From: Enterobacteriaceae bacterium LSJC7
GTDB lineage: Bacteria > Pseudomonadota > Gammaproteobacteria > Enterobacterales > Enterobacteriaceae
NCBI GenBank assembly: GCA_000302695.1
Contig: AMFN01000003.1
Coordinates: 124,001-188,000 of the forward strand
Length of the DNA: 64,000 nucleotides
Reading direction: 5' to 3'
Shown here: positions 39,057-46,744 of the stretch, piece after piece
Numbering within the stretch: the stretch's first letter is position 1
How the letters are laid out: the number at the start of each line of letters is the position of its first letter
Program-made: the position numbers and the translations under genes
The notes under the pieces: generated by a model
Databases searched by the model: none
Told to the model about the DNA's origin: nothing
The model's input: only the letters and a program-made list of their open reading frames with translations

Positions 39057-39818
39057 TTACGTCTGCGGCTGTAATGTCTGGATTGTGTGACTCCCGGCAG
39101 CAATAACAGGTAATCCTTCCTGCTGCCAGCTGCGAAATAGCGCGGCCTGTTGCGGGCTCAGCGGTATATCGTTCCAGACAATAATATGTTCATACAGCCC
39201 GGCGGTGAGCGGCGGTAACGCAATAGCCCCGGCCAGCACCTCCAGACGCAGGCCTTCTGCACCATAGCGTATTGCCTCAAGCCACGGCTCCAGGCTATCA
39301 AGCAGGTTCATCCCCAGAATCAGGAGGGTGCCGCCGGTGCGCTTGCGACTGGCCGCAACGACGCGGGTGGCATATTCCGTTAACGCACTATCAAGCCGGA
39401 TGCGCCACAGGCTCGACTGCACGCTCTTGTCTGCCAGCAACCGCTGTCGTAGCGGACGAATAACGTGGTTTACCAGCAACCCCGGCGGCAGCTCGCGCCC
39501 TAATCGCCAGAGGCTGTCGCGTAACCTGGCCGGCGTATCAGCCTTGCAGTTTTCCAGCAGCAACGCCTGCACCTCCTGCCAGCCGGCACAGCTGCACGTT
39601 TCACTTCCCTGTAGATGTTCTGCCATATTGCCCAGCGCAATACCGCTCGCCAGCGCCCGCACAATCTGCATGACGTGCGTTACGTGTGTGAAATTATAAT
39701 AGCGATGCCCCTGGGCATCGCATTTTGGTTCAATCAGGCCACAGCGCTGCCAGGCACGTAAATTCGCCGTAGAAACACCACACTGTACAGCCAGCACATC
39801 AATCGTAAATGTACTCAT
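39057..39818 (-). CDS. MerR-family regulator of the MlrA/BluR type
   Basis: 253 aa. N-terminal MerR helix-turn-helix and wing (CGVSTANLRAWQRCGLIEPK, then GHRYYNFTHV), a helical middle with PLRQRLLADKSVQSSLWRI, and a C-terminal flavodoxin/B12-like domain (TLLILGMNLLDSLEPWLEAI). The same build is found in E. coli MlrA (curli/biofilm activator through csgD) and BluR (YcgE). The B12-binding His motif D-x-H-x-x-G is not seen, as in MlrA. The first motif lacks the usual RxYE spacing (RCGLI for RRYGLL). It could tie in with the c-di-GMP genes of this window, but the target is unknown. The gene sits 48 bp before hiuH on the same strand. Confidence 0.87.
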   Translation of the reverse strand: MSTFTIDVLAVQCGVSTANLRAWQRCGLIEPKCDAQGHRYYNFTHVTHVMQIVRALASGIALGNMAEHLQGSETCSCAGWQEVQALLLENCKADTPARLRDSLWRLGRELPPGLLVNHVIRPLRQRLLADKSVQSSLWRIRLDSALTEYATRVVAASRKRTGGTLLILGMNLLDSLEPWLEAIRYGAEGLRLEVLAGAIALPPLTAGLYEHIIVWNDIPLSPQQAALFRSWQQEGLPVIAAGSHTIQTLQPQT

Positions 39819-39866
39819 CAGGCGTTCCTTATAATGTGATATGCCCGTCGCCCTGGGGCTTGAGAA

Positions 39867-40268
39867 TCAACTGCCCCGGTACGTTGAATATCCGTACTGG
39901 CTCAGCAGTAATGGAATATGCAGTTTTTGATTTTTTTCCGTCACACTAAATATCACCGGTACTTCCGGGAAGAAGGTCTTTTTACCCTCGGCGTTAAAAT
40001 AATCGCCAGTATGAAAAGTCACCTTATACACCCCCGGATTCATATCATCCGCAACAGGATAGAGTGATTTGATCCGGCCATCGCTGTCGGTTTTTGACTC
40101 TGCGACAGCACGCCATTTACCCTCACTGTTTTTTTCCAGTGTCACCGCAACTCCCGGCGAAGGCAGCCCAGTCTGCTGGTTGAGAATATGGACACTGAGC
40201 GTTCCTTCTGGCGCGGCCAGCACAGCAAAACTTAACATTGATATGACGCAGCCAATCGCAAATTTCAT
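39867..40268 (-). CDS. hiuH: Periplasmic 5-hydroxyisourate hydrolase (transthyretin-like)
   Basis: 133 aa from ATG 40268 (AGGAG upstream). Signal peptide MKFAIGCVISMLSFAVLAAP. Mature enzyme shows the three HIUase motifs: LSVHILNQQTGLPSPGVAVT (catalytic His), the K/R-x-L-Y loop GRIKSLYPVADD, and the C-terminal tetrapeptide YRGS. It hydrolyses 5-hydroxyisourate to OHCU. No uricase or OHCU decarboxylase is near, so it acts alone on substrate made outside or by oxygen chemistry, as proposed for E. coli HiuH. It lies upstream of, and perhaps in one transcript with, the MlrA-like gene. Confidence 0.93.
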   Translation of the reverse strand: MKFAIGCVISMLSFAVLAAPEGTLSVHILNQQTGLPSPGVAVTLEKNSEGKWRAVAESKTDSDGRIKSLYPVADDMNPGVYKVTFHTGDYFNAEGKKTFFPEVPVIFSVTEKNQKLHIPLLLSQYGYSTYRGS

Positions 40269-40549
40269 TTTTTCTCCTGCCGTGATTCGAATGGATAAGT
40301 TCATGCTCACCGTTATTAAATATAGGCGATGTGCGTTCGCAGGCATAGAGAATAAAAACAACACATTAAACGAGGGAAATAATTCAGGTGCTATTCCCAC
40401 GCAAATGAATTACTTTACGCCACAGTAAACTTTCCCTGTTACTCCTGACTACGCTGGCGCATTAAATCTCAGGATGGCCGGTCAACAGGCGACTTTCTAT
40501 TACACATAAATAATTAAAATAATATAATTACATTCGCTTGTGCTTTGAT
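40269..40549. other. Intergenic region, hiuH upstream
   Basis: About 280 bp, AT-rich, holding the hiuH promoter. No gene or RNA was recognised. Confidence 0.45.
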
Positions 40550-40576
40550 AAAAAAACCGGGCCACTGTGTGCCCGG
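40550..40576 (-). terminator. Terminator of dcp
   Basis: Minus strand: CCGGGC / GCCCGG stem, 8-nt loop, followed by seven T. Confidence 0.9.
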
Positions 40577-40602
40577 TGTAAATTTCACGTTCTGCTTTTC
40601 AT

Positions 40603-42651
40603 TTATTCGTCTGTCAGACCACGGTTTTCCAGCATCGGTTCAATAAGTGGGTCATGACCGCGCCAGTCCCGATACAGTGCCGACAATTCGCTGCTGTTGC
40701 CGCGCGACAAAATCGCCGCCCGGAAGCGCTCTCCGTTCTCCCGAGTTAACCCGCCCTGCTCTTCAAACCATTTGAAACCGTCGTCAGCCAGCATCTGGGT
40801 CCACAGATACGCGTAATAGCCCGCCGCGTAACCGCCACCAAAAATATGCGCAAAATAGCTACTGCGATAACGCGGCGGTATTGCCTCGATAGCCACGTTT
40901 TCCTGCGCCAGGGAGTGCGCTTCAAAGGCATTAACATCCACGACCGGCTCCTCTACGTGCAGACTGTGCCAGTGCATATCCAGCAATGCCGCACTGAGTA
41001 ACTCGGTCATGTCGTAGCCTTTATTAAAGCGCGTGGCGAGAAACAGCTTCGCACGTAAATCCTCTGGCATCGGTTCACCGCTCTCAACGTGGCGCGCATA
41101 GTTGGCAAACACCTCAGGATGGCTTGCCCAGTGCTCGTTAATTTGCGAGGGGAACTCAACAAAATCCCGCGGGGTGTTGGTGCCGGAGAGCGTGGCGTAA
41201 CGCTGGCGGGCAAAAAGACCGTGCAGCGCGTGGCCGAACTCGTGAAACAGCGTGATGGTTTCATCCCAGGACAGCAGCGCCGGTTCGCCAGGCTGCGGCT
41301 TCTGGTAGTTGCATACATTGTAAATAACCGGCGACTGTGCCAGCAATGTCGACTGCTCGACAAAATTGCCCATCCATGCGCCGCCGCCTTTGCTGTCGCG
41401 GGCAAAGAAATCGCCATAGAACAAAGACAGACCGCGCCCGTCGTTATCAAAAATTTCCCAGACGCGCACGTCATCGTGATAAACCGGAATATCAAAACGC
41501 TCGACAAACCTCAGACCAAACAGCGTACTGGCGGCATAAAATACGCCGCGCTCCAGCACGTTGTTGAGCGCGAAATAGGGACGCACCGCTTCGTCATCAA
41601 GACTGTAGCGTTCTGACTTTACCTGCGCGGCATAAAAGTCCCAGTCCCAGGCCTGCACCTGCTCCCCGCGGTGCTGCGCCTGTAGGCGCTGCGCAATATC
41701 TTCCTGCTCGCGCCTGGCCCGTTTCGTGGCCGCAGGCACAATATTGCGCATAAAATCGAGCGCCGCCTGCGGCGTTTGCGCCATTTGATCGGCAATGCTC
41801 CAGCTGGCGTAATCCGCAAACCCCAGCAACTGTGCCTGCTCGGCCCGCAGGCTGGCAAGTCGCTTCACGATGTCGCGAGTGTCATTGGCATCCTGTTTTT
41901 CACAGCGCGACCAGGCCGCGCGAAACAGGTTTTCGCGCGTCTGGCGGTCTGCCAGACGTTGCAGTGCAGGCTGCTGCGTGGTGTTGAGCAAGCCCAACAG
42001 GTAACGCCCTTCCAGCCCTTTTTCCTGCGCAGCGCGCGCGGCCACGGCAATCTCCGCCTCGCTCAGCCCGTCGAGCTGCGCACGAGACTCCACCACCAAC
42101 CCGCCCGCTTTGGTGGCAGCCAGCAGGCGGCTACTGAACTGGCTCGCCAGACGCGCCGCGTCCTGGTTCAGCGCTTTCAGCCGTGCCTTCTGCTCCTCAC
42201 TCAGTCTGGCCCCGGCCAGTACAAACTTCTGGTGCAGCACCTGAAGTAAACGCCGGGATTCACTGTCCAGCGCGAGCGTGTCACGCTGGTTCCAGAGCGC
42301 ATCAATGCGCGAGAACAACCGCTGGTTGAGATAAATATCATCGCTAAGCTGCGCCAGTTCGCCGGAAAACGCCTCGTCCAGCGCCTGAATCTCATCGCTG
42401 GTGTGTGCTGATGCCATGGCAAAAAAGACGCTGGTGACCCGGGAAAGCATCTGCCCGCTGCGCTCCAGCGCAAGGCAGGTATTGTCAAAGCTGGCTGGCG
42501 CGTCGTTTTGTACAATGGCAGCCAACTCCGCGCGTTTGATGCGTACCGCTTCATCAAACGCCGGACGATAGTGTGCAACGGTAATCACATCAAAGCGTGG
42601 TGCCTGATAAGGCAGCAGGCTTATCTGGCTAAAAGGATTTTCAACAGCCAT
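40603..42651 (-). CDS. dcp: Dipeptidyl carboxypeptidase Dcp (M3 metallopeptidase)
   Basis: 682 aa from ATG 42651 (AGGAGAG upstream), against 681 in E. coli. It removes C-terminal dipeptides from peptides, in cytoplasm and periplasm. Zinc site TLFHEFGHALHGLFARQ (HExxH, third ligand glutamate in FVEFPSQINEHW). The long N-terminal helical part is typical of the thimet-oligopeptidase family. The frame is open upstream to 42705 without support. Divergent from ydfG, as in E. coli. Confidence 0.96.
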   Translation of the reverse strand: MAVENPFSQISLLPYQAPRFDVITVAHYRPAFDEAVRIKRAELAAIVQNDAPASFDNTCLALERSGQMLSRVTSVFFAMASAHTSDEIQALDEAFSGELAQLSDDIYLNQRLFSRIDALWNQRDTLALDSESRRLLQVLHQKFVLAGARLSEEQKARLKALNQDAARLASQFSSRLLAATKAGGLVVESRAQLDGLSEAEIAVAARAAQEKGLEGRYLLGLLNTTQQPALQRLADRQTRENLFRAAWSRCEKQDANDTRDIVKRLASLRAEQAQLLGFADYASWSIADQMAQTPQAALDFMRNIVPAATKRARREQEDIAQRLQAQHRGEQVQAWDWDFYAAQVKSERYSLDDEAVRPYFALNNVLERGVFYAASTLFGLRFVERFDIPVYHDDVRVWEIFDNDGRGLSLFYGDFFARDSKGGGAWMGNFVEQSTLLAQSPVIYNVCNYQKPQPGEPALLSWDETITLFHEFGHALHGLFARQRYATLSGTNTPRDFVEFPSQINEHWASHPEVFANYARHVESGEPMPEDLRAKLFLATRFNKGYDMTELLSAALLDMHWHSLHVEEPVVDVNAFEAHSLAQENVAIEAIPPRYRSSYFAHIFGGGYAAGYYAYLWTQMLADDGFKWFEEQGGLTRENGERFRAAILSRGNSSELSALYRDWRGHDPLIEPMLENRGLTDE

Positions 42652-42795
42652 TTTCTCTCCTGGAACACGGGCATCATGACGTAAGCTTATGCGGCTCCTT
42701 AGCACAGAGCAATGATTTCACCGCTGCCAGGCGCCTGAAGAGCCTCTCACGTGCTAAGGTATGGAAACACTCAAAAATCATTGAGGAACAGTGAG

Positions 42796-43545
42796 ATGAT
42801 AATTCTGGTTACAGGTGCTACCGCAGGTTTTGGCGAGGCTATCGCCCGCCGCTTTATTAAAAACGGCCACAAAGTAATTGCCACTGGTCGGCGCCAGGCG
42901 CGCCTGCTGGAGCTTAAAGATGAGCTGGGCGATGCGCTTTATCCCGTAGAGCTTGATGTGCGCAACCGTGCCGCCGTTGAAGAAGCCATTGCCGCATTAC
43001 CGGCCGACTGGCGCGATATTGACGTGCTGGTCAACAACGCTGGCCTGGCGCTGGGCCTGGAGCCAGCGCACCGCGCGAATGTCGATGACTGGGAAACCAT
43101 GATTGACACCAACAATAAAGGGCTGGTGTATATGACCCGCGCCGTGCTGCCAGGCATGGTAGAACGTAACCGCGGCCATATTATTAATATGGGTTCGACC
43201 GCGGGCAGCTGGCCCTATTCCGGCGGCAACGTCTACGGCGCAACCAAGGCTTTTGTACGCCAGTTCAGTCTGAACCTGCGTACCGATCTGCACGGCACCC
43301 GGCTTCGCGTCACCGATATTGAGCCAGGGCTTGTGGGGGGAACCGAGTTCTCAAACGTGCGCTTTAAAGGTGACGAAGGCAAAGTGGAGCAGACCTACAA
43401 AGACAGCAACGCCCTGACCGCCGAAGACGTGACCGAAGCCGTGTGGTGGGTGGCAACCCTGCCCGCGCATGTGAATATCAATACGTTAGAAATGATGCCG
43501 GTCAGCCAGAGCTTTGCCGGGCTTAGCGTACACAGACAGCAATAA
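42796..43545 (+). CDS. ydfG: NADP-dependent L-allo-threonine / 3-hydroxypropionate dehydrogenase YdfG
   Basis: 249 aa from ATG 42796 (AGGA 8 nt upstream). Short-chain dehydrogenase: MIILVTGATAGFGEAIARRF (TGxxxGxG), TGRRQAR (arginines for NADP), VNNAGLALG, and catalytic Y-x-x-x-K in VYGATKAFVRQF with the Ser in MGSTAGSW. Acts on 3-hydroxy acids and on malonic semialdehyde from the Rut pathway. Order dcp-ydfG-rspR as in E. coli. Confidence 0.96.
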   Translation: MIILVTGATAGFGEAIARRFIKNGHKVIATGRRQARLLELKDELGDALYPVELDVRNRAAVEEAIAALPADWRDIDVLVNNAGLALGLEPAHRANVDDWETMIDTNNKGLVYMTRAVLPGMVERNRGHIINMGSTAGSWPYSGGNVYGATKAFVRQFSLNLRTDLHGTRLRVTDIEPGLVGGTEFSNVRFKGDEGKVEQTYKDSNALTAEDVTEAVWWVATLPAHVNINTLEMMPVSQSFAGLSVHRQQ

Positions 43546-43631
43546 TTGGCACGCCCATTCGGCTCTGCGGGATGGGCTGCCATTAAAAAAGGTGGTAAAA
43601 TTAATCAGTTACCACTTAACAGGCAAATTTT

Positions 43632-44315
43632 ATGGCCGCCGATACGCTTAATGCCAGTCAGCCCGTCAATCAGCAAATTTATCACATTCTGCGCAAGGAT
43701 ATTGTGGAGTGCCATATTGCACCGGGAACGCTGCTTTCGGAAAAAGATGTGTCGGTGCGCTTTGAGGTTTCCCGCCAACCGGTACGCGAAGCCTTCATCA
43801 AACTGGCCGAAAACGGCTTTATTCAGATTCGCCCCCAGCGCGGCAGCTACGTTAATAAAATCTCCATCCATCAGGTGATTAACGGCTGCTTCGTGCGTGA
43901 AGCTATTGAGCGCGCCGTCGTGCGCCGCGCCATAGCACGCGTTGATGACAGCAAGCTGTGGCGGCTGGAGCAAAACATCCAGCAGCAGCGCAGCGCGGTG
44001 GCGCGCCACCAGCTCAATGACTTCTTTGTGCTCGACAACAAGTTCCATCAACTGCTGGCGCAAATTGCAGACTGCAACCTGGCTTGGGATACGGTAGAAA
44101 ATATTAAGTCTGCGATGGACAGAGTGCGCTATATCAATCCGGGCCACATCACCACGCCCAACCTGCTACTGGAGCAGCATAACGCGATTTTTGACGCGCT
44201 GGTGCAGCGTGACACCACCGCGGCCGACGCCGCTATGCTTCACCACCTGCACGACATTCGCGAAGCAATTCTGATAATTCACCAGGAAAACAGCGACTGG
44301 TTTACTCAGGAGTGA
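43632..44315 (+). CDS. rspR: GntR-family regulator RspR (YdfH)
   Basis: 227 aa, FadR subfamily: N-terminal winged helix ([20 protein letters not shown], then [11 protein letters not shown]) and C-terminal helical FCD ligand domain with metal-binding D/H residues (DNKFHQLL and LHDIREAI). In E. coli it represses rspAB; no rspAB genes occur in this window, so targets may lie elsewhere or differ. About 85 bp after ydfG on the same strand. Confidence 0.94.
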   Translation: MAADTLNASQPVNQQIYHILRKDIVECHIAPGTLLSEKDVSVRFEVSRQPVREAFIKLAENGFIQIRPQRGSYVNKISIHQVINGCFVREAIERAVVRRAIARVDDSKLWRLEQNIQQQRSAVARHQLNDFFVLDNKFHQLLAQIADCNLAWDTVENIKSAMDRVRYINPGHITTPNLLLEQHNAIFDALVQRDTTAADAAMLHHLHDIREAILIIHQENSDWFTQE

Positions 44316-44458
44316 TGCAGATTGCATTACTCTGGCCCCACCTGCTGCGAGTCAACACATCCGATTAGGTCTGAATAGTGACGCAGTGGGTGCGCCGGTG
44401 TAGCGAAATGCGCTAAAATCCCGGTATTGCAGTCATCGCATTCAATAAGGAAATCATT

Positions 44459-44803
44459 ATGACGACGCTACGTAACCGTCTGGCGCTGGTGTTATTGCCA
44501 CTGGCGTTTTCTGCCGCCGCCGCACTGAGCGCACCCGCCGCAGCCCAGACCAATAAATTGATCATCGAGTCCGGCGACAACGCCAGCAGCCGCCAGCGCG
44601 CGCAGATGGACAAAGAGCAGTGGAACGACACCCGTACGCTGCGCCAGAAGGTGAACCGCCGTACAGAAAAAGAGTGGGACAAAACCGACGCCGCGTATGA
44701 TCTGCGCGACAATTGCCTCAAAAGCGCTAACGTGAATGTTTACTGGGAAGCCAACACCGAGCGCTGCCTGGACAGACGCACTGGCCGCGCAGTCGCCCCG
44801 TGA
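44459..44803 (+). CDS. ynfB: YnfB family periplasmic protein (DUF1283)
   Basis: 114 aa with a signal peptide ([20 protein letters not shown], cut near AAAQT). Mature part is highly charged: [20 protein letters not shown], then [17 protein letters not shown] with two conserved cysteines and the family end CLDRRTGR. Function unknown. It is followed by speG after a GC hairpin (GGCCCC / GGGGCC, 44811-44824), same order as in E. coli. Confidence 0.92.
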   Translation: MTTLRNRLALVLLPLAFSAAAALSAPAAAQTNKLIIESGDNASSRQRAQMDKEQWNDTRTLRQKVNRRTEKEWDKTDAAYDLRDNCLKSANVNVYWEANTERCLDRRTGRAVAP

Positions 44804-44846
44804 TCTTACGGCCCCGTCCGGGGCCGTTTCTCTCTGAGGATTTTTT

Positions 44847-45404
44847 ATGGCTCATCCTGACGTCAGGCTACGCCCTCTTGAACGAGAGGACCTGCGTTTT
44901 GTTCACCAACTCGACAACAACGCCAGCGTGATGCGTTACTGGTTTGAAGAGCCTTACGAGGCCTTTGTGGAGCTGTCAGACCTTTATGATAAGCACATCC
45001 ACGACCAGAGCGAGCGCCGCTTTGTGGTGGAATGCAACGGTGAAAACGCAGGCCTGGTGGAACTGGTCGAAATCAATCACATTCACCGTCGCGCCGAGTT
45101 CCAGATAATCATTTCGCCTGAGCACCAGGGTAAAGGCCTGGCTTCCAGCGCGGCCAGACTCGCCATGGACTACGGTTTTACCGTACTCAATCTCTACAAG
45201 CTGTATCTGATTGTTGATAAAGAGAACGCGAAGGCGATTCACATCTACGAAAAGCTGGGTTTTATGGTGGAAGGCGAACTCATTCACGAGTTCTTCATCA
45301 ACGGCGAGTACCGCAACACTATCCGAATGTGCATTTTCCAGCACCAGTACCTGGCCGGACACAAAGCACCCGACGGTAATCTGCTCAAACCCACGGCCCA
45401 GTAG
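44847..45404 (+). CDS. speG: Spermidine N1-acetyltransferase SpeG
   Basis: 185 aa GNAT enzyme that acetylates spermidine and spermine from acetyl-CoA to prevent polyamine toxicity. [20 protein letters not shown] and [20 protein letters not shown] (the allosteric polyamine loop) match E. coli, and the acetyl-CoA loop is [27 protein letters not shown] lies upstream of the ATG. Confidence 0.96.
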   Translation: MAHPDVRLRPLEREDLRFVHQLDNNASVMRYWFEEPYEAFVELSDLYDKHIHDQSERRFVVECNGENAGLVELVEINHIHRRAEFQIIISPEHQGKGLASSAARLAMDYGFTVLNLYKLYLIVDKENAKAIHIYEKLGFMVEGELIHEFFINGEYRNTIRMCIFQHQYLAGHKAPDGNLLKPTAQ

Positions 45405-45427
45405 TTAGCGCGCGGCAGCGGCGTGCT

Positions 45428-46162
45428 TTAGTAGTACTCAATATTATTTTTGATGGAATAATAGGCCACGCTCGGTGGCTTCGCGCTGGGGTTGCGTACT
45501 TCAAGCTCACAGTTAACGGGATTGTGGCGCGCGTCGTACTCGCAGGACTGGCGCACGGTGGTGACCGTTTTGCCATTAAGCGCGTTAATCACCTGCCCGT
45601 TGAGCTTTTTATCCCACTGCGTCGCGCTGGCGCTCACCGTGAAGGTATCGCCTGCGCTATGGGTAATTTTGCCAAGCGGGTAGCCGTCGCTGTCATAACG
45701 ATACAACACCCTGACCTCGGCGCTCTTTGCGCCGGTCACAAAGCCGCGTGAATCGGTTTCATACCTCAGCCCAGCCGCAGGCAACTGGGCAAGCTGGCAG
45801 CGTCCGTTAAGATGAATACGCGGCTCTTTGGTAAACGCGTCGAGCAACGCATCACGCTCACGCACCAGCGCCGCGCCCGTGTTGTTATCGATGTCGTGAA
45901 ACTCCAGCGCCTCGAAGCATCCTTCAGTGTTAAGGATGCCGGTCACCATTTTTCTGACTTCCCCGTTTTGATTAAGCAGTATCTGGCGAAACTGTCTGAC
46001 CGGCCCGCGCAGTGGATCAAAATCAAACTCGTTGGCAAAACTTGCCATCTCCGGGGTATAGGCGAGCGACTCACGAGCGCTGTTATCACAGGCACTTAAC
46101 ACCAGCCCGCTCAGCAGCGCCAGGCCTGATAAACATACAGTCTTCACGGCTATGACTCTCAT
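45428..46162 (-). CDS. ynfC: Lipoprotein YnfC (UPF0257)
   Basis: 244 aa with a lipobox LVLSAC (cysteine about residue 25), so the mature protein is lipid-anchored. The conserved stretch YTPEMASFANEFDFDPLRGP is the family hallmark, and RQSCEYDARHNPVNCELEV keeps two cysteines. Function unknown. ATG 46162 is used; a GTG six codons in has GAGAG before it and may be the real start. Divergent from ynfD and convergent with speG, as in E. coli. Confidence 0.92.
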   Translation of the reverse strand: MRVIAVKTVCLSGLALLSGLVLSACDNSARESLAYTPEMASFANEFDFDPLRGPVRQFRQILLNQNGEVRKMVTGILNTEGCFEALEFHDIDNNTGAALVRERDALLDAFTKEPRIHLNGRCQLAQLPAAGLRYETDSRGFVTGAKSAEVRVLYRYDSDGYPLGKITHSAGDTFTVSASATQWDKKLNGQVINALNGKTVTTVRQSCEYDARHNPVNCELEVRNPSAKPPSVAYYSIKNNIEYY

Positions 46163-46258
46163 CTTTTGCGAAGTGGCCCGCCATGATATGTGTTAAATAC
46201 AATAATTTACACCCCGCCTGCTATGCTTTTATTTCACGCTTAACATAAGGAAGCGACA

Positions 46259-46561
46259 ATGAAACACTCCCTCTGGACTGGCGTACTGCTGTGCATGGCG
46301 GCTGTTCCGGCCATAGCTGCACAGAATTCATGTGAAAGGGTGAAATCGCAGATTGAACAGCGCATCATCCAGAACGGCGTACCAGAATCGGGCTTTACGC
46401 TCAGTATTGTACCTAACGATCAGGCGAACCAGCCCGACGCCCAGGTTGTGGGGCACTGCGCTAACGATACGCAAAAAATCCTCTATACGCGCACCGCCAG
46501 CGGCAACTATCCGGTGAGCGGGGAAAGCTCCCGCGACGCTGGCACGGCTGAGCCACAGTAG
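46259..46561 (+). CDS. ynfD: YnfD family secreted protein (DUF1161)
   Basis: 100 aa, signal peptide ending AIAAQ, then the DUF1161 hallmarks: CERVKSQIEQRIIQNGVPES, FTLSIVPNDQ and VVGHCANDTQKILYTRT with a cysteine pair likely bonded in the periplasm. Function unknown. ATAAGGAAG before the ATG. Upstream of the ynfE operon as in E. coli. Confidence 0.93.
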   Translation: MKHSLWTGVLLCMAAVPAIAAQNSCERVKSQIEQRIIQNGVPESGFTLSIVPNDQANQPDAQVVGHCANDTQKILYTRTASGNYPVSGESSRDAGTAEPQ

Positions 46562-46616
46562 TCATCTTTCCGGGGCGCACACGCGCCCTGCTTTTACTCA
46601 TCAATTTCGCTCAACA

Positions 46617-46630
46617 TTGACCAGCATTAA
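46617..46630. promoter_or_regulatory. FNR-like site upstream of ynfE
   Basis: TTGAC-CAGC-ATTAA differs from TTGAT-N4-ATCAA at one base per half. It lies about 115 bp before the ynfE start. Anaerobic FNR control of ynfEFGH is known in E. coli. Confidence 0.6.
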
Positions 46631-46744
46631 CATTTTCTACTCCAAAGTGGGTAACACTTCGCATTCTGTACTCTGTCTGTCCCGCCTTACTCTGATACCA
46701 AAAAACAGGCACCTTCTGTGCGAAGGAACGCCAGGGAGCGAGTT

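Noticed and set aside
39328-39699. 123-codon plus-strand frame opposite the MlrA-like gene
   Set aside because: Arg/Ser/Thr-rich shadow frame with no support; the minus strand carries clear MerR motifs.
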